From Streptomyces sp. SAT1 (lineage in GTDB: Bacteria > Actinomycetota > Actinomycetes > Streptomycetales > Streptomycetaceae): DNA of 64,000 nt. The position numbers and the translations under genes are program-made. The stretch is from positions 6,489,001 through 6,553,000 of the forward strand of contig NZ_CP015849.1 of the NCBI RefSeq assembly GCF_001654495.1, read 5' to 3'. The stretch's first letter is position 1; every line of letters starts with the position of its first letter. The notes beneath the pieces are model-generated. The model did not search any database. It was not told the DNA's origin and was given only the letters and a program-made list of their open reading frames with translations. Below are positions 16,869 to 25,887 of this stretch, in pieces.

Positions 16869-18797
16869 TCACAGCGCGCGGCGGCGGGCGGCGGCCTCGC
16901 GGTCGTAGGCGGTACGGGCCCGGACGGCGGCCTCGCGGCCGGAGACCTCGGCCACCGGCACGTCCCACCAGGCCGCGGCGGGCGGCGCCGCCGTGCCCCC
17001 GTCCGAGGTGTCCGGCTCGACGTACACGCACGTGGGACGGTCGGCGGCGCGGGCCGTGCGCAGCGCCGCGCGCAGCTCGCCCGCGGTCCGGGCGCGCAGC
17101 ACGTCCATGCCGAGGCTGGCGGCGTTGGCGGCGAGGTCGACCGGGAGCGGGGCCCCGGTGAAGGCGCCGTCGGCGTCGCGGTGGCGGTAGGCGGTGCCGA
17201 AGCGTTCGGCGCCCACCGCCTCCGACAGACCGCCGATGGAGGCGTACCCGTGGTTCTGCACCAGCAGCAGCTTGACCGGCAGGCCCTCCTGGACGGCGGT
17301 GACGATCTCCGTGGGCATCATCAGATAGGTGCCGTCGCCGACCAGCGCCCACACCGGCACACCGGGCGCCGCCTGCTGCACGCCGATCGCGGCCGGGATC
17401 TCGTAGCCCATGCAGGAGTAGCCGTACTCCACGTGGTACTGGTGCGGCGAGCGCGCCCGCCACAGCTTGTGCAGGTCGCCGGGGAGCGAACCGGCCGCGT
17501 TGACCACCACGTCCTCGTCGCCGACCACCGCGTCCAGGGCGCCCAGCACCTGTGTCTGCGTCGGGACGGCGTCGTCGTCGGCGCGGAAGGCGGCCTCGAC
17601 CACCCGCTCCCAGCGCCGCTTCCCCTCCCGGTACGCGGCCTCGTGGGCGGCGTCGACGCGGTGCCCGGCCAGCGCGGCGGTGAGCGCGGTGAGCCCGGCC
17701 CGCGCGTCGCACACCACGGTGGTGCCCGCCATCTTGTGCGCGTCGGACGCGCTGATGTTGAGGTTGACGAAACGGACCCCGGGATGCCGGAAGAGCGTCC
17801 CGGAGGCCGTGGTGAAGTCGGTGTAGCGGGTGCCGACGCCGAGGACCAGGTCGGCGCCGCGCGCCAGGCCGTCGGCGACCTCGGTGCCGGTGTGCCCGAC
17901 GCCGCCGACGTCCGCCGGATGGTCGTACCGCAGCGACCCCTTGCCCGCCTGGGTGGAGGCGACCGGGATGCCGGTGGCGTCGGCCAGCGCCCGCAGCGCG
18001 TCCTCGGCCGCGCTGTGCCGGACCCCGCCGCCCGCGACGATCAGCGGACGGGCCGCCGACCTGACCGCCTCGGCCGCGGCGGCGAGTTCGGCCGGATCGG
18101 GGGCGGGCCGCCGGATGCGCCACACCCGCTCCGCCAGGAACTCCTCGGGCCAGTCGTACGCCTCCGCCTGCACGTCCTGCGGCAGCGCGAGGGTGACCGC
18201 GCCGGTCTCCGCCGGGTCGGTGAGGACCCGTACGGCGTTCAGCGCGGACGGGACCAGCCCCTCGGGGCGGGTGATCCGGTCGAAGAAGCGGGAGACCGGC
18301 CGCAGCGTGTCGTTGACGGACACGTCGGCCGCCGAGGGATGCTCCAGCTGCTGGAGCAGCGGATCGGCCCGGTGCGTGGCGAAGTAGTCGCCGGGCAGCA
18401 GCAGCACGGGCAGCCGGTTGACGGTCGCCAGGGCCGCGCCGGTGACCAGGTTGGTGGCGCCCGGCCCGATGGACGTGGTGACCGCCATCGTGGACAGCCG
18501 ACCGCTGCGGCGGGCGAAGCCGACCGCCGCGTGCACCATCGCCTGCTCGTTGCGGCCCTGGTGGTACGGCATCACGTCCGCGTGCTCGACGAGCGCCTGG
18601 CCGATGCCCGCCACGTTGCCGTGGCCGAAGATGCCCCAGGTCCCGGCGATCAACCGCCGCCGCACACCGTCGCGTTCGGTGTACTGGGCGGCCAGGAACC
18701 GGATCAGGGCCTGGGCGACGGTCATCCGGCGGGTACCGGGGGAGGGGCCGGATCCGGTACCGGGGCCGGGACCGGTCGCGGGGGTGCGGGTGCTCAT
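16869..18797 (-). CDS. iolD: IolD, 3D-(3,5/4)-trihydroxycyclohexane-1,2-dione hydrolase
   Basis: This 642-residue thiamine-diphosphate enzyme opens the ring of the inositol intermediate THcHDO to 5-deoxy-glucuronate. It has the three-domain TPP architecture: PYR domain (FGHGNVAGIGQAL, GRNEQAMVHAA), central domain, and a PP domain with the GDGTYLM...N TPP/Mg motif near residue 490. FGHGNV and the conserved Glu in NEQAM separate IolD from acetolactate synthases. The first 24 residues are a Gly/Pro/Thr-rich leader. The ATG overlaps the iolB stop (ATGA), so the pair is translationally coupled. Confidence 0.93.
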   Translation of the reverse strand: MSTRTPATGPGPGTGSGPSPGTRRMTVAQALIRFLAAQYTERDGVRRRLIAGTWGIFGHGNVAGIGQALVEHADVMPYHQGRNEQAMVHAAVGFARRSGRLSTMAVTTSIGPGATNLVTGAALATVNRLPVLLLPGDYFATHRADPLLQQLEHPSAADVSVNDTLRPVSRFFDRITRPEGLVPSALNAVRVLTDPAETGAVTLALPQDVQAEAYDWPEEFLAERVWRIRRPAPDPAELAAAAEAVRSAARPLIVAGGGVRHSAAEDALRALADATGIPVASTQAGKGSLRYDHPADVGGVGHTGTEVADGLARGADLVLGVGTRYTDFTTASGTLFRHPGVRFVNLNISASDAHKMAGTTVVCDARAGLTALTAALAGHRVDAAHEAAYREGKRRWERVVEAAFRADDDAVPTQTQVLGALDAVVGDEDVVVNAAGSLPGDLHKLWRARSPHQYHVEYGYSCMGYEIPAAIGVQQAAPGVPVWALVGDGTYLMMPTEIVTAVQEGLPVKLLLVQNHGYASIGGLSEAVGAERFGTAYRHRDADGAFTGAPLPVDLAANAASLGMDVLRARTAGELRAALRTARAADRPTCVYVEPDTSDGGTAAPPAAAWWDVPVAEVSGREAAVRARTAYDREAAARRRAL

Positions 18798-19744
18798 CGG
18801 GACGGCTCCGGGGCGCGGTAGAAGGGGAGGCGGGGGTCGACGGGCTGCTCGGGCCAGGTGCCGCGGATCCAGGCGTGGTCCGGGTGGTCGCGGATCAGCC
18901 ATGCGCGGTCGGCCCCCGGGCCCGCCATGACGTTGAGGTAGTACATGTGGTGGCCGGGTACCGCCATCGACGGGCCGTGCCAGCCGTCCGGGATCAGTAC
19001 CACGTCGCCGTCGCGGACCTCCGCGAGCACGTCCGTGTCCCGGCCCGGCCCGGACGGCGACACCCGCTGGTAGCCGAGCCCCGGCGTGCCGTCGTGGCCG
19101 CTGAACTCGAAGTAGTAGATCTCCTCCAGGACCGACTCCTCGCCGGGCCGGTCCTCGTCGTGCTTGTGCGGCGGGAACGACGACCAGTTGCCGCCCGGGG
19201 TGAGTACCTCCACGGCGATCAGCCGGTCGCAGCCGAACACGCCCGCCGCCGCGAAGTTGTTGACCTGGCGCGAGCAGGACCCGCTGCCCCGCAGTTCCAC
19301 CGGCACGCCGGCCGCCGGCCCGTGGCGGGCGGGCAGGCGGCGGGTGCAGCGCGCGCCGGTGAGCGCGAAGCGCCCGCCCCCGCCGGACGAGACGGTCACC
19401 CGCGCGTCCCGGGGCACGTACGCGAAGTCGCTCACCCCGGCGAACACGCTCTCCCGTCCGGTGAGCGCGAACGTGCCGTGCCCGAAGTCGTCGGCGCAGC
19501 CGACCTCGCAGCCCCCGCCGAGCGGAAGGACGATCCACTCGCTGTCACCGGTGTCGAAGGTGTGCGAGCCGCCCGGCGCCAGCTCCAGGATCCGGAGCGA
19601 GGAGTGGCCCCAGCCCGCGGACTCGGGCGTGATCCGCACGGCGTAGGGGCCGTCGGCGGCCCGGCCCGCGGGGAGGTGGAGACGGCGGGGGCCGGGGGCG
19701 GCGGGGCCGCCGGGTCCGGGCGCGGCGGCGGGCGTGGACGTCAT
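18794..19744 (-). CDS. iolB: IolB, 5-deoxy-glucuronate isomerase
   Basis: This 316-residue bicupin isomerase converts 5-deoxy-D-glucuronate to 2-deoxy-5-keto-D-gluconate, the step after IolD. Two cupin halves are visible. The second holds the metal site around PPHKHDED and EEIYYFEF, with PDGWHGPS as the third ligand region. The ATG at 19744 is preceded by GGAGGGAG at a good distance. It is first in the iolB-iolD transcript. The remaining inositol genes (iolA, iolC, iolG) are not in the window. Confidence 0.94.
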   Translation of the reverse strand: MTSTPAAAPGPGGPAAPGPRRLHLPAGRAADGPYAVRITPESAGWGHSSLRILELAPGGSHTFDTGDSEWIVLPLGGGCEVGCADDFGHGTFALTGRESVFAGVSDFAYVPRDARVTVSSGGGGRFALTGARCTRRLPARHGPAAGVPVELRGSGSCSRQVNNFAAAGVFGCDRLIAVEVLTPGGNWSSFPPHKHDEDRPGEESVLEEIYYFEFSGHDGTPGLGYQRVSPSGPGRDTDVLAEVRDGDVVLIPDGWHGPSMAVPGHHMYYLNVMAGPGADRAWLIRDHPDHAWIRGTWPEQPVDPRLPFYRAPEPSR

Positions 19745-19849
19745 CGGATGATCTCCCTCCTCGTCTCCCCCGATCACACCCGAACACACCCGTTTCCGCC
19801 AGACCGCCGTGCGGAGCCCATGTCCTGACCGCGGATCGGCGGCGGCGGA

Positions 19850-19878
19850 TTGACAGCGGGCGCGCCACGGGGTGGACT
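19850..19878 (+). promoter_or_regulatory. Promoter-like pair before the iolE-like gene
   Basis: A perfect -35 TTGACA (19850-19855) is followed after 17 bp by TGGACT (19873-19878), a weak -10. It lies 66 bp upstream of the iolE-like ATG, within the 200-bp divergent region shared with iolB. The spacing is right, but the -10 match is poor. Confidence 0.4.
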
Positions 19879-19944
19879 CGCGGAGAAGGACGACGCGGGA
19901 CCCCGCCGGGCCCGCACCGACGACCCCCGAAGGGAACGGCTGCC

Positions 19945-20853
19945 ATGGCCACGGCCCCCGCGCTCGACCGGATCCGGGTCGGCTCGGCCCCCGACTCCTG
20001 GGGCGTCTGGTTCCCCGACGACCCGCGCCAGACCCCCTGGCACCGCTTCCTGGACGAGGTGGCCGAGGCCGGCTACCCCTGGATCGAACTCGGCCCGTAC
20101 GGCTATCTGCCGACCGACCCGGCCCGGCTCAGCGACGAACTCGGCCGGCGCGGCCTGAAGGTCTCCGCGGGCACCGTCTTCACCGGCCTGCACCGCGGCC
20201 CGTCCGTGTGGCAGGACACCTGGGAGCACGTCGGCCGCGTCGCCGCGCTCACCCGCGCCATGGGCGCACGGCACCTCGTCGTCATCCCCTCCTTCTGGCG
20301 GGACGACAGGACGGCCGAGATCCTGGAGCCGCCCGAGCTGACGAGCGAGCAGTGGGGGCACCTGGCCCGGGGCACCGAACGCCTCGGCCGCGAGGTCAAG
20401 GAGACCTACGGCCTCGACATCGTCGTCCACCCGCACGCCGACACCCACATCGACACCGAGGCGCACGTCGCCCGCTTCCTCGACGCCACCGACCCCGACC
20501 TGGTCCGCCTGTGCCTGGACACCGGGCACTACGCCTACTGCGGCGGGGACAGCGTGCGGCTGATCGAGACCTACGGCGAGCGGATCGGCTATCTGCACCT
20601 CAAGCAGGTCGACCCGGAGGTCCTGGCCCGGGTGGTGGCCGACGGGGTGCCGTTCGGGCCCGCCGTGCGGCGCGGTGTGATGTGCGAACCGCCCTTGGGG
20701 GTCCCGGACCTGGAGCCCGTCCTGGCCGCCGCGCAGAAGCTGGGCGTCGACCTGTTCGCGATCGTCGAACAGGACATGTACCCCTGCGCGCCGGACGCGC
20801 CCCTGCCCATCGCCGTACGCACCCGCCGCTTTCTGCGGTCCTGCGGCGCCTGA
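19945..20853 (+). CDS. Sugar isomerase/epimerase-type TIM barrel, IolE-like
   Basis: This 302-residue AP-endonuclease-2-type TIM barrel belongs to the family that includes inosose dehydratase IolE and inosose isomerase IolI. Metal-ligand positions are recognisable: Glu in WIELGPYG, His in VVHPHADTH, Asp/His in LCLDTGHYAY, His in YLHLKQVD and Glu in FAIVEQDMY. It starts 200 bp from iolB on the opposite strand. That supports a role in inositol or inosose turnover, but sequence alone does not decide between dehydratase and isomerase. AAGGGAACGG precedes the ATG. Confidence 0.85.
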   Translation: MATAPALDRIRVGSAPDSWGVWFPDDPRQTPWHRFLDEVAEAGYPWIELGPYGYLPTDPARLSDELGRRGLKVSAGTVFTGLHRGPSVWQDTWEHVGRVAALTRAMGARHLVVIPSFWRDDRTAEILEPPELTSEQWGHLARGTERLGREVKETYGLDIVVHPHADTHIDTEAHVARFLDATDPDLVRLCLDTGHYAYCGGDSVRLIETYGERIGYLHLKQVDPEVLARVVADGVPFGPAVRRGVMCEPPLGVPDLEPVLAAAQKLGVDLFAIVEQDMYPCAPDAPLPIAVRTRRFLRSCGA

Positions 20854-21113
20854 CGCGGCGGGGGAGGGCGGACCGTCCACCTCGGCGCCGGTGTCTGACG
20901 CACCGGGCGGGCGGTCGTCCACCCCGGCGCGGCGTCCGCCGGCCCGGTGCCGCGCGGGCGTCCGCCGGTGGCCCGGCCGGACCCGCGTCCCGTCCCCGGG
21001 CGCACCGCCCGCGCTAGAGTCGCCCCTGGTACGGCATCACCGGCGGCCGCGACGGCCGGCCGGTGGCGCGGTATCGGTGCCGGTGCCGGACACGCCCTTC
21101 GACGGGGAGCCTC

Positions 21114-21824
21114 ATGAGCACAGCGCGTGACCTGATGATCGTCGCCCTGGACACGGCACCCGCCCGGCGTCTGGAACGCGGCGACCTCTCGCTCGCGCTG
21201 GCCGGTGCGGAGGCGTACGACCTGCTCCGGGCCGGGACGATCGTGCTGGACGGCGGCGGACGCATCCTGCCGGTACCCCGCACCGGCCACGGACCGCGTC
21301 CGGAACCCGGCCCCGGCCACGGGCCCAGCCTCGGACCCAGTCCCGGCCACGGACCCAGCCCCGGACCCAGCCCCGGACCCAGTCCCGGGCCCGCCGACCG
21401 GCTCCTGGAGGAGGCCGCCGCCGCGCTTCGGCGCGAGGCGCCCTACGAATCGCTGCCGGACTGGCTCTGGCGGCGCGGACGCGGCCTGGCCTCGGTCCGG
21501 CTGGCCGCGCTCGCGGAGGAGGGGCACGTGTCCTGGGAGCGCAGCCGCTGGCTGCCGTTCCGCGGCGGACGCACCGTCCTCGGTGACACCGCGGCACGGC
21601 GGCGGGCGGCGTACCGCTGGGCCGCCGACGAGCCCGTACTGCTCGCCCTCGCCGCGGCGGCCGGGATCCGCGACGAGATCGCCCCGGACGAGCCGACGGC
21701 CACCGACGACACGGTCCTCACCGTGCTCGCCGCCGTACACGACGCGGTGATGGAACTGGAGGCGGTGCGCCGCCGCCGCGCCATCGAGGACGCCGCCTTC
21801 GCCAACGTCTGGCGGGGCGCCTGA
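21114..21824 (+). CDS. GPP34/GOLPH3-family protein with Gly-Pro insert
   Basis: This 236-residue protein has the GPP34 fold, related to eukaryotic GOLPH3/Vps74 phosphoinositide-binding proteins and common in Streptomyces with unknown function. RDLMIVALD, LSLALAGAEAYDLL and the central RLAALAEEGHVSWE stretch match the family. Between residues about 57 and 93 a Gly-Pro-Ser/His low-complexity insert replaces the normally short beta-hairpin region, which mediates oligomerisation in the eukaryotic proteins. The ATG at 21114 follows GACGGGGAG. It stands alone; the 260 bp upstream are GC-rich and show no other feature. Confidence 0.8.
   Translation: MSTARDLMIVALDTAPARRLERGDLSLALAGAEAYDLLRAGTIVLDGGGRILPVPRTGHGPRPEPGPGHGPSLGPSPGHGPSPGPSPGPSPGPADRLLEEAAAALRREAPYESLPDWLWRRGRGLASVRLAALAEEGHVSWERSRWLPFRGGRTVLGDTAARRRAAYRWAADEPVLLALAAAAGIRDEIAPDEPTATDDTVLTVLAAVHDAVMELEAVRRRRAIEDAAFANVWRGA
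21281..21390 (+). repeat. In-frame 12/18-bp tandem repeats coding for Gly-Pro-Ser
   Basis: Units of the form CCCCGGACCCAG and CCCGGCCACGGACCCAG are repeated, exactly or nearly, about eight times. They keep the reading frame of the GPP34 gene. The pattern suggests recent slippage expansion, and copy number probably varies between strains. Confidence 0.85.
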
Positions 21825-21886
21825 GCGCGGCGCCGGCGCCGGGGCCCGCCCCGGCCCCCCGTCTCGGCCCGCCACCCGCCGAACGC

Positions 21887-22240
21887 TCAGAGACCGACCG
21901 CGTACACCTTGCGCAGCGTCTCGTGCACCGTCCACGTCGTACGGTCGCCCTCCCGCAGCACCGCCACGTCGCCGGGGCCGACGCGCAGGGTCGGGCCGCC
22001 CTCCACCTCGATCGTCGCCGAGCCGCTGACCACGTAGAACAGCTCGTCCGCCTCGGTGTCGGTGACGACGCCCGGGGTGATCTGCCAGATCCCGCGCGCC
22101 TGCCGGCCGTCGGCCGACTCCCGGAGGACCTTCCCGGTGACCTCCGGGCTGCCGGAGACGATCTGTGCCGGGTCGAGCGGTTCGGGGACCAGCTCGCTGT
22201 CGGGGACGGCCGGTACGTGGAGCGCGAAACTGTGGGTCAT
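21887..22240 (-). CDS. Small cupin-domain protein
   Basis: This 117-residue single-domain cupin of the DUF861-like type has ELFYVVSGSATIEV and GPGDVAVLREGDRTTW as its two conserved beta-barrel motifs. The usual metal-binding His pair of cupin motif 1 is absent (the site reads TEADELFYV), as in the sugar-binding or (S)-ureidoglycine aminohydrolase-like branch. No substrate can be named. Single gene, convergent with the GPP34 gene. Confidence 0.75.
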   Translation of the reverse strand: MTHSFALHVPAVPDSELVPEPLDPAQIVSGSPEVTGKVLRESADGRQARGIWQITPGVVTDTEADELFYVVSGSATIEVEGGPTLRVGPGDVAVLREGDRTTWTVHETLRKVYAVGL

Positions 22241-22404
22241 GCGGGGACCCTAACGGGGCGACGCGGCCGCGCGGCGTGGACAGAGTGTGCGGGATCGGCG
22301 CGCGGGCACGGACACTTCGTCGCGCGCCGTGAAGTGGCGCGGGCGGGCGCCCCGGGTGATCGTTGGGGGGTTCCGACTCCGTACGCCCGGGAAGCGAGCA
22401 GCCC

Positions 22405-22920
22405 ATGGCGGACCCCACGCCGGCCGTGCCCGCGCGGCCCGCCCACGACGACCCCCGGGCCATGCTGCTCTTCGGTGGGGTCTACGGCGCCGTGGTGGCC
22501 TGCGCCATGGTCGCCGCGCTCACCGAGTACGGGCACACCTCACCGGCCGCCCGCCGCTACGACGCCGCCTGGCTGCTGGTCACCGCCTTCGCCTCGGCCC
22601 TCGCCCACGGCTACTCCCACTACATCGCCGAACGCGGACCACACCGGCGCGGCGAGGCACTGCGCGCGCTCGCCGCCGAGTGGCCGCTGGTCGCGGCCAT
22701 GCTGCCCACGGTGCTGATCCTCGCCGGGGCCGGCTGGGGCTGGTGGCCCGCGGACGGCGTGGAGTACCCGGCGTTCGTCCTCAACATCGCCCTGCTGTTC
22801 ACCCTCGGCCTGGCCTCGGCCCGGCGGGCCGGGCGGCGCTGGACGGCCGCACTGGCCACCGGGTTCGTGGACGCCCTGTTCGGACTGCTCGTCGTGGTGG
22901 CCAACGCGGTCATCAAGTGA
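22405..22920 (+). CDS. Four-helix integral membrane protein, unknown function
   Basis: This 171-residue protein has four predicted membrane segments: GGVYGAVVACAMVAALTEY, AAWLLVTAFASALAHGYSHY, WPLVAAMLPTVLILAGAGWG and the FVLNIALLFTLGLA/FVDALFGLLVVVANAVI end. HGYSHYIAE in the second segment is a conspicuous polar patch inside the membrane. I do not recognise a characterised family. A TTG at 22363 would extend it by 14 residues; ATG 22405 with GGAAG upstream is preferred. Confidence 0.65.
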   Translation: MADPTPAVPARPAHDDPRAMLLFGGVYGAVVACAMVAALTEYGHTSPAARRYDAAWLLVTAFASALAHGYSHYIAERGPHRRGEALRALAAEWPLVAAMLPTVLILAGAGWGWWPADGVEYPAFVLNIALLFTLGLASARRAGRRWTAALATGFVDALFGLLVVVANAVIK

Positions 22921-22977
22921 CCCGGCGCCCGCCCGGTGGGGGGCGGGAAAGACGGGGCCGCTCCAGCCGCCTCGGAC

Positions 22978-23904
22978 TCAGAGCACCCGTCCGGCCACGG
23001 CGTCGTCCAGACCGGTGCACGCCACCCTCCCGCGCACCACGGCGCACGCCTCCACCCCGCGCGGCGAGGGGACGGCCAGCATCGGACTGGCGTCGCCTGC
23101 GGTGTCCGCGGCGGAGTAGGCGGCGGACAGGGTGTCCTCCTCGCTCCGCACGGAGACCTCCCGCGCCACCGCGCCGCGCACCGCCACCTGCGACCAGGCG
23201 GCACGGCAGGACGGCGACCAGCGCAGCCGCACCGTGTACGTCGTGTCGGCGACGGAACTCTCGGTGCGGGCGTCCCGGGCGCAGGCCGAGGCGCCGGGCA
23301 GCGCGCCCTGGCAGGACCGGCCGTGGCAGCGCAGGGCGGCCAGCACGGCGGCCCGCGCGCCCGGGGAGGCACCGCGCGAGGAGGTGGCCAGGGCCGTGAC
23401 CACCGCGGCGAGCGCGGTGAGCAGGGTGAGCGCGGGCAGCACCAGCCCCCGGCCGCGCCGCCGTGGCCGGGCGGGACCCGGACGGCCGGACGCTCCGGGC
23501 CCGCCGTCTGGGACGGGGGCGGTCGATGGGACAGATGAGGATGAGGTCGGTGGGACAGGAGCGGTCAGTAGGGCGGATGAGGTCAGTGGGACGGGTGCGG
23601 TCGGTGGGGTCTGCGCGCGTTGGGCGGGGAGGCCGGTAGCGGCGTCCGCCCGGGGCCCGGTCGCCACCGGTGCCGCCCAGAGGGCCAGTGCCGGGCCCGG
23701 GTCGGCGCCCGCGAGCCGGGCCAGCGCCTCCACGGCCGAGCGGGGCGGGTGCTTGGCGCCGCTGAGATAGCGGTGCCAGGCGGACTTGCTGTACGGGGTA
23801 CGCGCGGCCAGGGCCGCCAGACTCAGACCGGTGCGCTCCCTCAGCTCGCGCAGGTTCGCCGCCAGCGGCCCGGACGAGGGTGCCGCTTCCTGGGGCTGGC
23901 GCAT
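22978..23904 (-). CDS. Membrane-anchored XRE regulator with DUF2690 domain
   Basis: This 308-residue protein has an N-terminal XRE helix-turn-helix (residues about 15-70; LRELRERTGLSLAALA, YSKSAWHRYLSG). A Pro/Thr/Ser low-complexity linker follows, then a single membrane helix around LPALTLLTALAAVVTALA. The extracytoplasmic DUF2690 domain has paired Cys (CHGRSC, ACARDA, CRAAW). The layout resembles a one-component membrane sensor with a cytoplasmic DNA-binding head. ATG 23904 has GGGAG at 6 nt. The linker DNA (about 23515-23610) contains short repeats coding TAPVP and similar. Target genes unknown. Confidence 0.8.
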   Translation of the reverse strand: MRQPQEAAPSSGPLAANLRELRERTGLSLAALAARTPYSKSAWHRYLSGAKHPPRSAVEALARLAGADPGPALALWAAPVATGPRADAATGLPAQRAQTPPTAPVPLTSSALLTAPVPPTSSSSVPSTAPVPDGGPGASGRPGPARPRRRGRGLVLPALTLLTALAAVVTALATSSRGASPGARAAVLAALRCHGRSCQGALPGASACARDARTESSVADTTYTVRLRWSPSCRAAWSQVAVRGAVAREVSVRSEEDTLSAAYSAADTAGDASPMLAVPSPRGVEACAVVRGRVACTGLDDAVAGRVL

Positions 23905-24114
23905 GTGCTGCTCCCGACTCCGTTCCGCTTCGGGTGATTTCACCCCGGATGCCCCCATGGCTTCCCGGGACGGGGACACCGCCACACATCCGGCGGGTAT
24001 GAGGAGGGTGAGCCGGACACGGGCCCGCCGCCGCGCACGTGAACCACCGGGCGGCGGCGGGCAGCCTTCCGTCACCGGCCGTGACGGGCGCCGGTCACGG
24101 AAGGGGGAGGGGCG

Positions 24115-24549
24115 TCAGCACCACGGCAGTGTGCCGCGCACCACCCGCACGTAGTGCGCCGAGACATAGCCGCGGCTCTGGGCGAGCCGGTACCACTGGT
24201 GTGTGCCGCGCACCGAGGAACCGTTCGTCCGGCACCGGAGCGCCACCAGACTGCCCGCGCGCAGCCGCCCGGTCACCCGGTAGCCGGTACCCGGGCCGGA
24301 GCGGACCAGCAGCGGATAGCGGTGGGTGACCACCCGTCCGTAGGCGTGCGTCGAACGGCCGTGCGTGGCCCGGTGGTTGACGTGGTGCGCGGGCCGTGCG
24401 GCCGGCGCGGACGATGTGTTCGAGGCGGCCGCGGACACCGCGGCGCGCGGGACGGCGTGGGTGGCGGGGGCGGCCTCGGCCGCCGTGGGCACGAGCGCGA
24501 GGATCGCGACCGTGGCCAGCAGGCCGCCGGTGAGGGTCCGTCGGATCAT
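24115..24549 (-). CDS. Secreted SH3-domain protein
   Basis: This 144-residue secreted protein has a signal peptide (MIRRTLTGGLLATVAILALV, cleavage near AEAAPA) and an Ala/His-rich spacer. A bacterial SH3 domain follows (about 78-140), with the typical VRSGPGTGYRVTGRL and a WYRL segment. Such domains bind cell-wall peptides. GGAGG stands 5 nt before the ATG. It ends in GTLPWC, leaving one free C-terminal Cys. Single gene. Confidence 0.85.
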   Translation of the reverse strand: MIRRTLTGGLLATVAILALVPTAAEAAPATHAVPRAAVSAAASNTSSAPAARPAHHVNHRATHGRSTHAYGRVVTHRYPLLVRSGPGTGYRVTGRLRAGSLVALRCRTNGSSVRGTHQWYRLAQSRGYVSAHYVRVVRGTLPWC

Positions 24550-24775
24550 GGAAACCTCCGGGCTGTCGTTCCGGTGACGGTGACCACCTGACGTGATCAC
24601 ACGTCGCCCAGCGTTTCCGTGCCGGCCGCCCCCGATGCCGTCCCCGCGTCCCGGGGACGGCGGGGACGTCCCCGGGACCGCGCGGCGGGCACACCGCAAC
24701 GATCGCTCCGGGGAATCCGGATCCGGCCGAAGCCGAGCTGGGAGCCGCCCTCACCCACTGTGCACTCGCGAACTA

Positions 24776-24803
24776 CTTGAGTAACGCAACGATATGGTAA
24801 ACT
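24776..24803 (+). promoter_or_regulatory. Promoter of marR-type gene, possibly leaderless
   Basis: An AT-rich island holds CTTGAG (24776-24781) and TAAACT (24798-24803) with 16 bp between. The -10 ends 6 nt before the MarR ATG, so the transcript would be leaderless or nearly so. ACTACTTGAGTAAC within it is an imperfect inverted repeat that could be the MarR operator. Confidence 0.45.
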
Positions 24804-24809
24804 GGAGCC

Positions 24810-25331
24810 ATGGCCTCTGCATCATCCCCGTCGCCCGGACCCGTCTCGCCCGAAGTGGCCGAGATCGAGCGCGCGCTCACCAGGATCACCTATCTGAGCA
24901 CGCGGGCCCGGCAGCACGAGAAGATGATGGGGCTGGCCGGAGTACCGCTGGACCGCGCCGCGGTCGCGCTGCTGCGCCAGATCGCCGACTCCGAACCGCT
25001 GCGCCCCGGCGAACTGGCGCACCGTCTCGGCGTGGAGGCCTCGCACGTCACCCGCACCGTGCAGCAACTGGAGAAGACCGGGCACGTCACCCGCGTCCCC
25101 GACCCCGACGACCGGCGGGCCCAGCGCATCCGGCTCACCGAGACGGGCCGCGACGCCATAGCCCGCGTCCGCGAGGTCGGCGCCCGGGGCATGGAGGCCG
25201 CCCTGTCCAACTGGTCCGCCGACGAACTCGGGCAGCTCGCCACCCTGTTCCACCGCATGGTCGACGACTTCCTCGCCTACGCCAAGGACGTGGACCCCGA
25301 CCACGAGCCCGCCGCCTCGCACACCGGCTGA
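24810..25331 (+). CDS. MarR-family transcriptional regulator
   Basis: This 173-residue winged-helix dimer has the MarR features. An N-terminal dimerisation helix leads into VALLRQIADSEPLRPGELAH. The recognition helix is VEASHVTRTVQQLEKTGHV, and the wing is RVPDPDDRRAQRIRLTETG, the strongest signature. A C-terminal helix completes the dimer interface. No target gene is adjacent on the same strand, as the next element is a tRNA. It probably controls itself and an unlinked or upstream gene. Confidence 0.9.
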   Translation: MASASSPSPGPVSPEVAEIERALTRITYLSTRARQHEKMMGLAGVPLDRAAVALLRQIADSEPLRPGELAHRLGVEASHVTRTVQQLEKTGHVTRVPDPDDRRAQRIRLTETGRDAIARVREVGARGMEAALSNWSADELGQLATLFHRMVDDFLAYAKDVDPDHEPAASHTG

Positions 25332-25397
25332 GAGCACCCGCGCGCGTGCGGTAATGTTTACCTGCGCGTTCACGCGGTTCACCGCACGTGAGCGCAT

Positions 25398-25471
<74 letters not shown>

Positions 25472-25490
25472 CTCGTGAGAGTCGCAGGTC

Positions 25491-25524
25491 AGGGCCGGTT
25501 TCGGAGAAATCCGAAGTCGGCCCT
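25491..25524 (+). terminator. Intrinsic terminator after tRNA-Pro
   Basis: AGGGCCG-(G)-TTTCGGA, a GAAA loop and TCCGAA-(GT)-CGGCCCT form a long hairpin 20 nt past the tRNA, followed by ATCATTTT. It is one of the few U-tract terminators in the window. Confidence 0.85.
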
Positions 25525-25813
25525 CGATCATTTTCGGGGCGAGCATGACACGCTCGTGGGACCGGACGGTCTGCCGTGCGTCGCAGCGGCCTGCGAGAAG
25601 CTCGCCCGGAACCCGGAAGAAGCTGTTCGCCAGGGTGCCGCAGATATCTCGATGTGGACAGACGACACAGGCTCTTGATCTGGATCGACCTGCCGGTGGG
25701 CGGACCTGCCCGCGCCGAGGGAAGAGCAGCCGGACCACCGCGGCTTCATGACCGACAAGGACGGGGCCCGGTCACCGGCCCGGCTCCTGCCCCGGCCGCC
25801 TCCTGACCGCCCC
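25525..25813. other. Gene-poor stretch after tRNA terminator
   Basis: No gene can be supported here. A 67-codon open frame (25475-25678, +) has some protein-like character (VGPDGLPCVAAACEKLARNP) but overlaps the terminator at its start and has no recognisable family. It may be a remnant. Confidence 0.4.
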
Positions 25814-25856
25814 GACGTGGCCCCGGCGTCGGGCCGGGCCAGGTCGGGGCCACGTC
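25814..25856 (-). terminator. Hairpin terminator after nuclease-fold gene
   Basis: GACGTGGCCCC (25814-25824) and GGGGCCACGTC (25846-25856) form a perfect 11-bp stem with a 21-nt loop, 31 bp beyond the stop of the minus-strand gene. Confidence 0.55.
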
Positions 25857-25887
25857 TCACCGGCCTGGTGATGGCCGGTGCCGCGCC

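Noticed and set aside
25475..25678. 67-codon open frame after tRNA-Pro
   Set aside because: It begins within sequence forming the tRNA terminator and has no ribosome-binding site or recognisable family.
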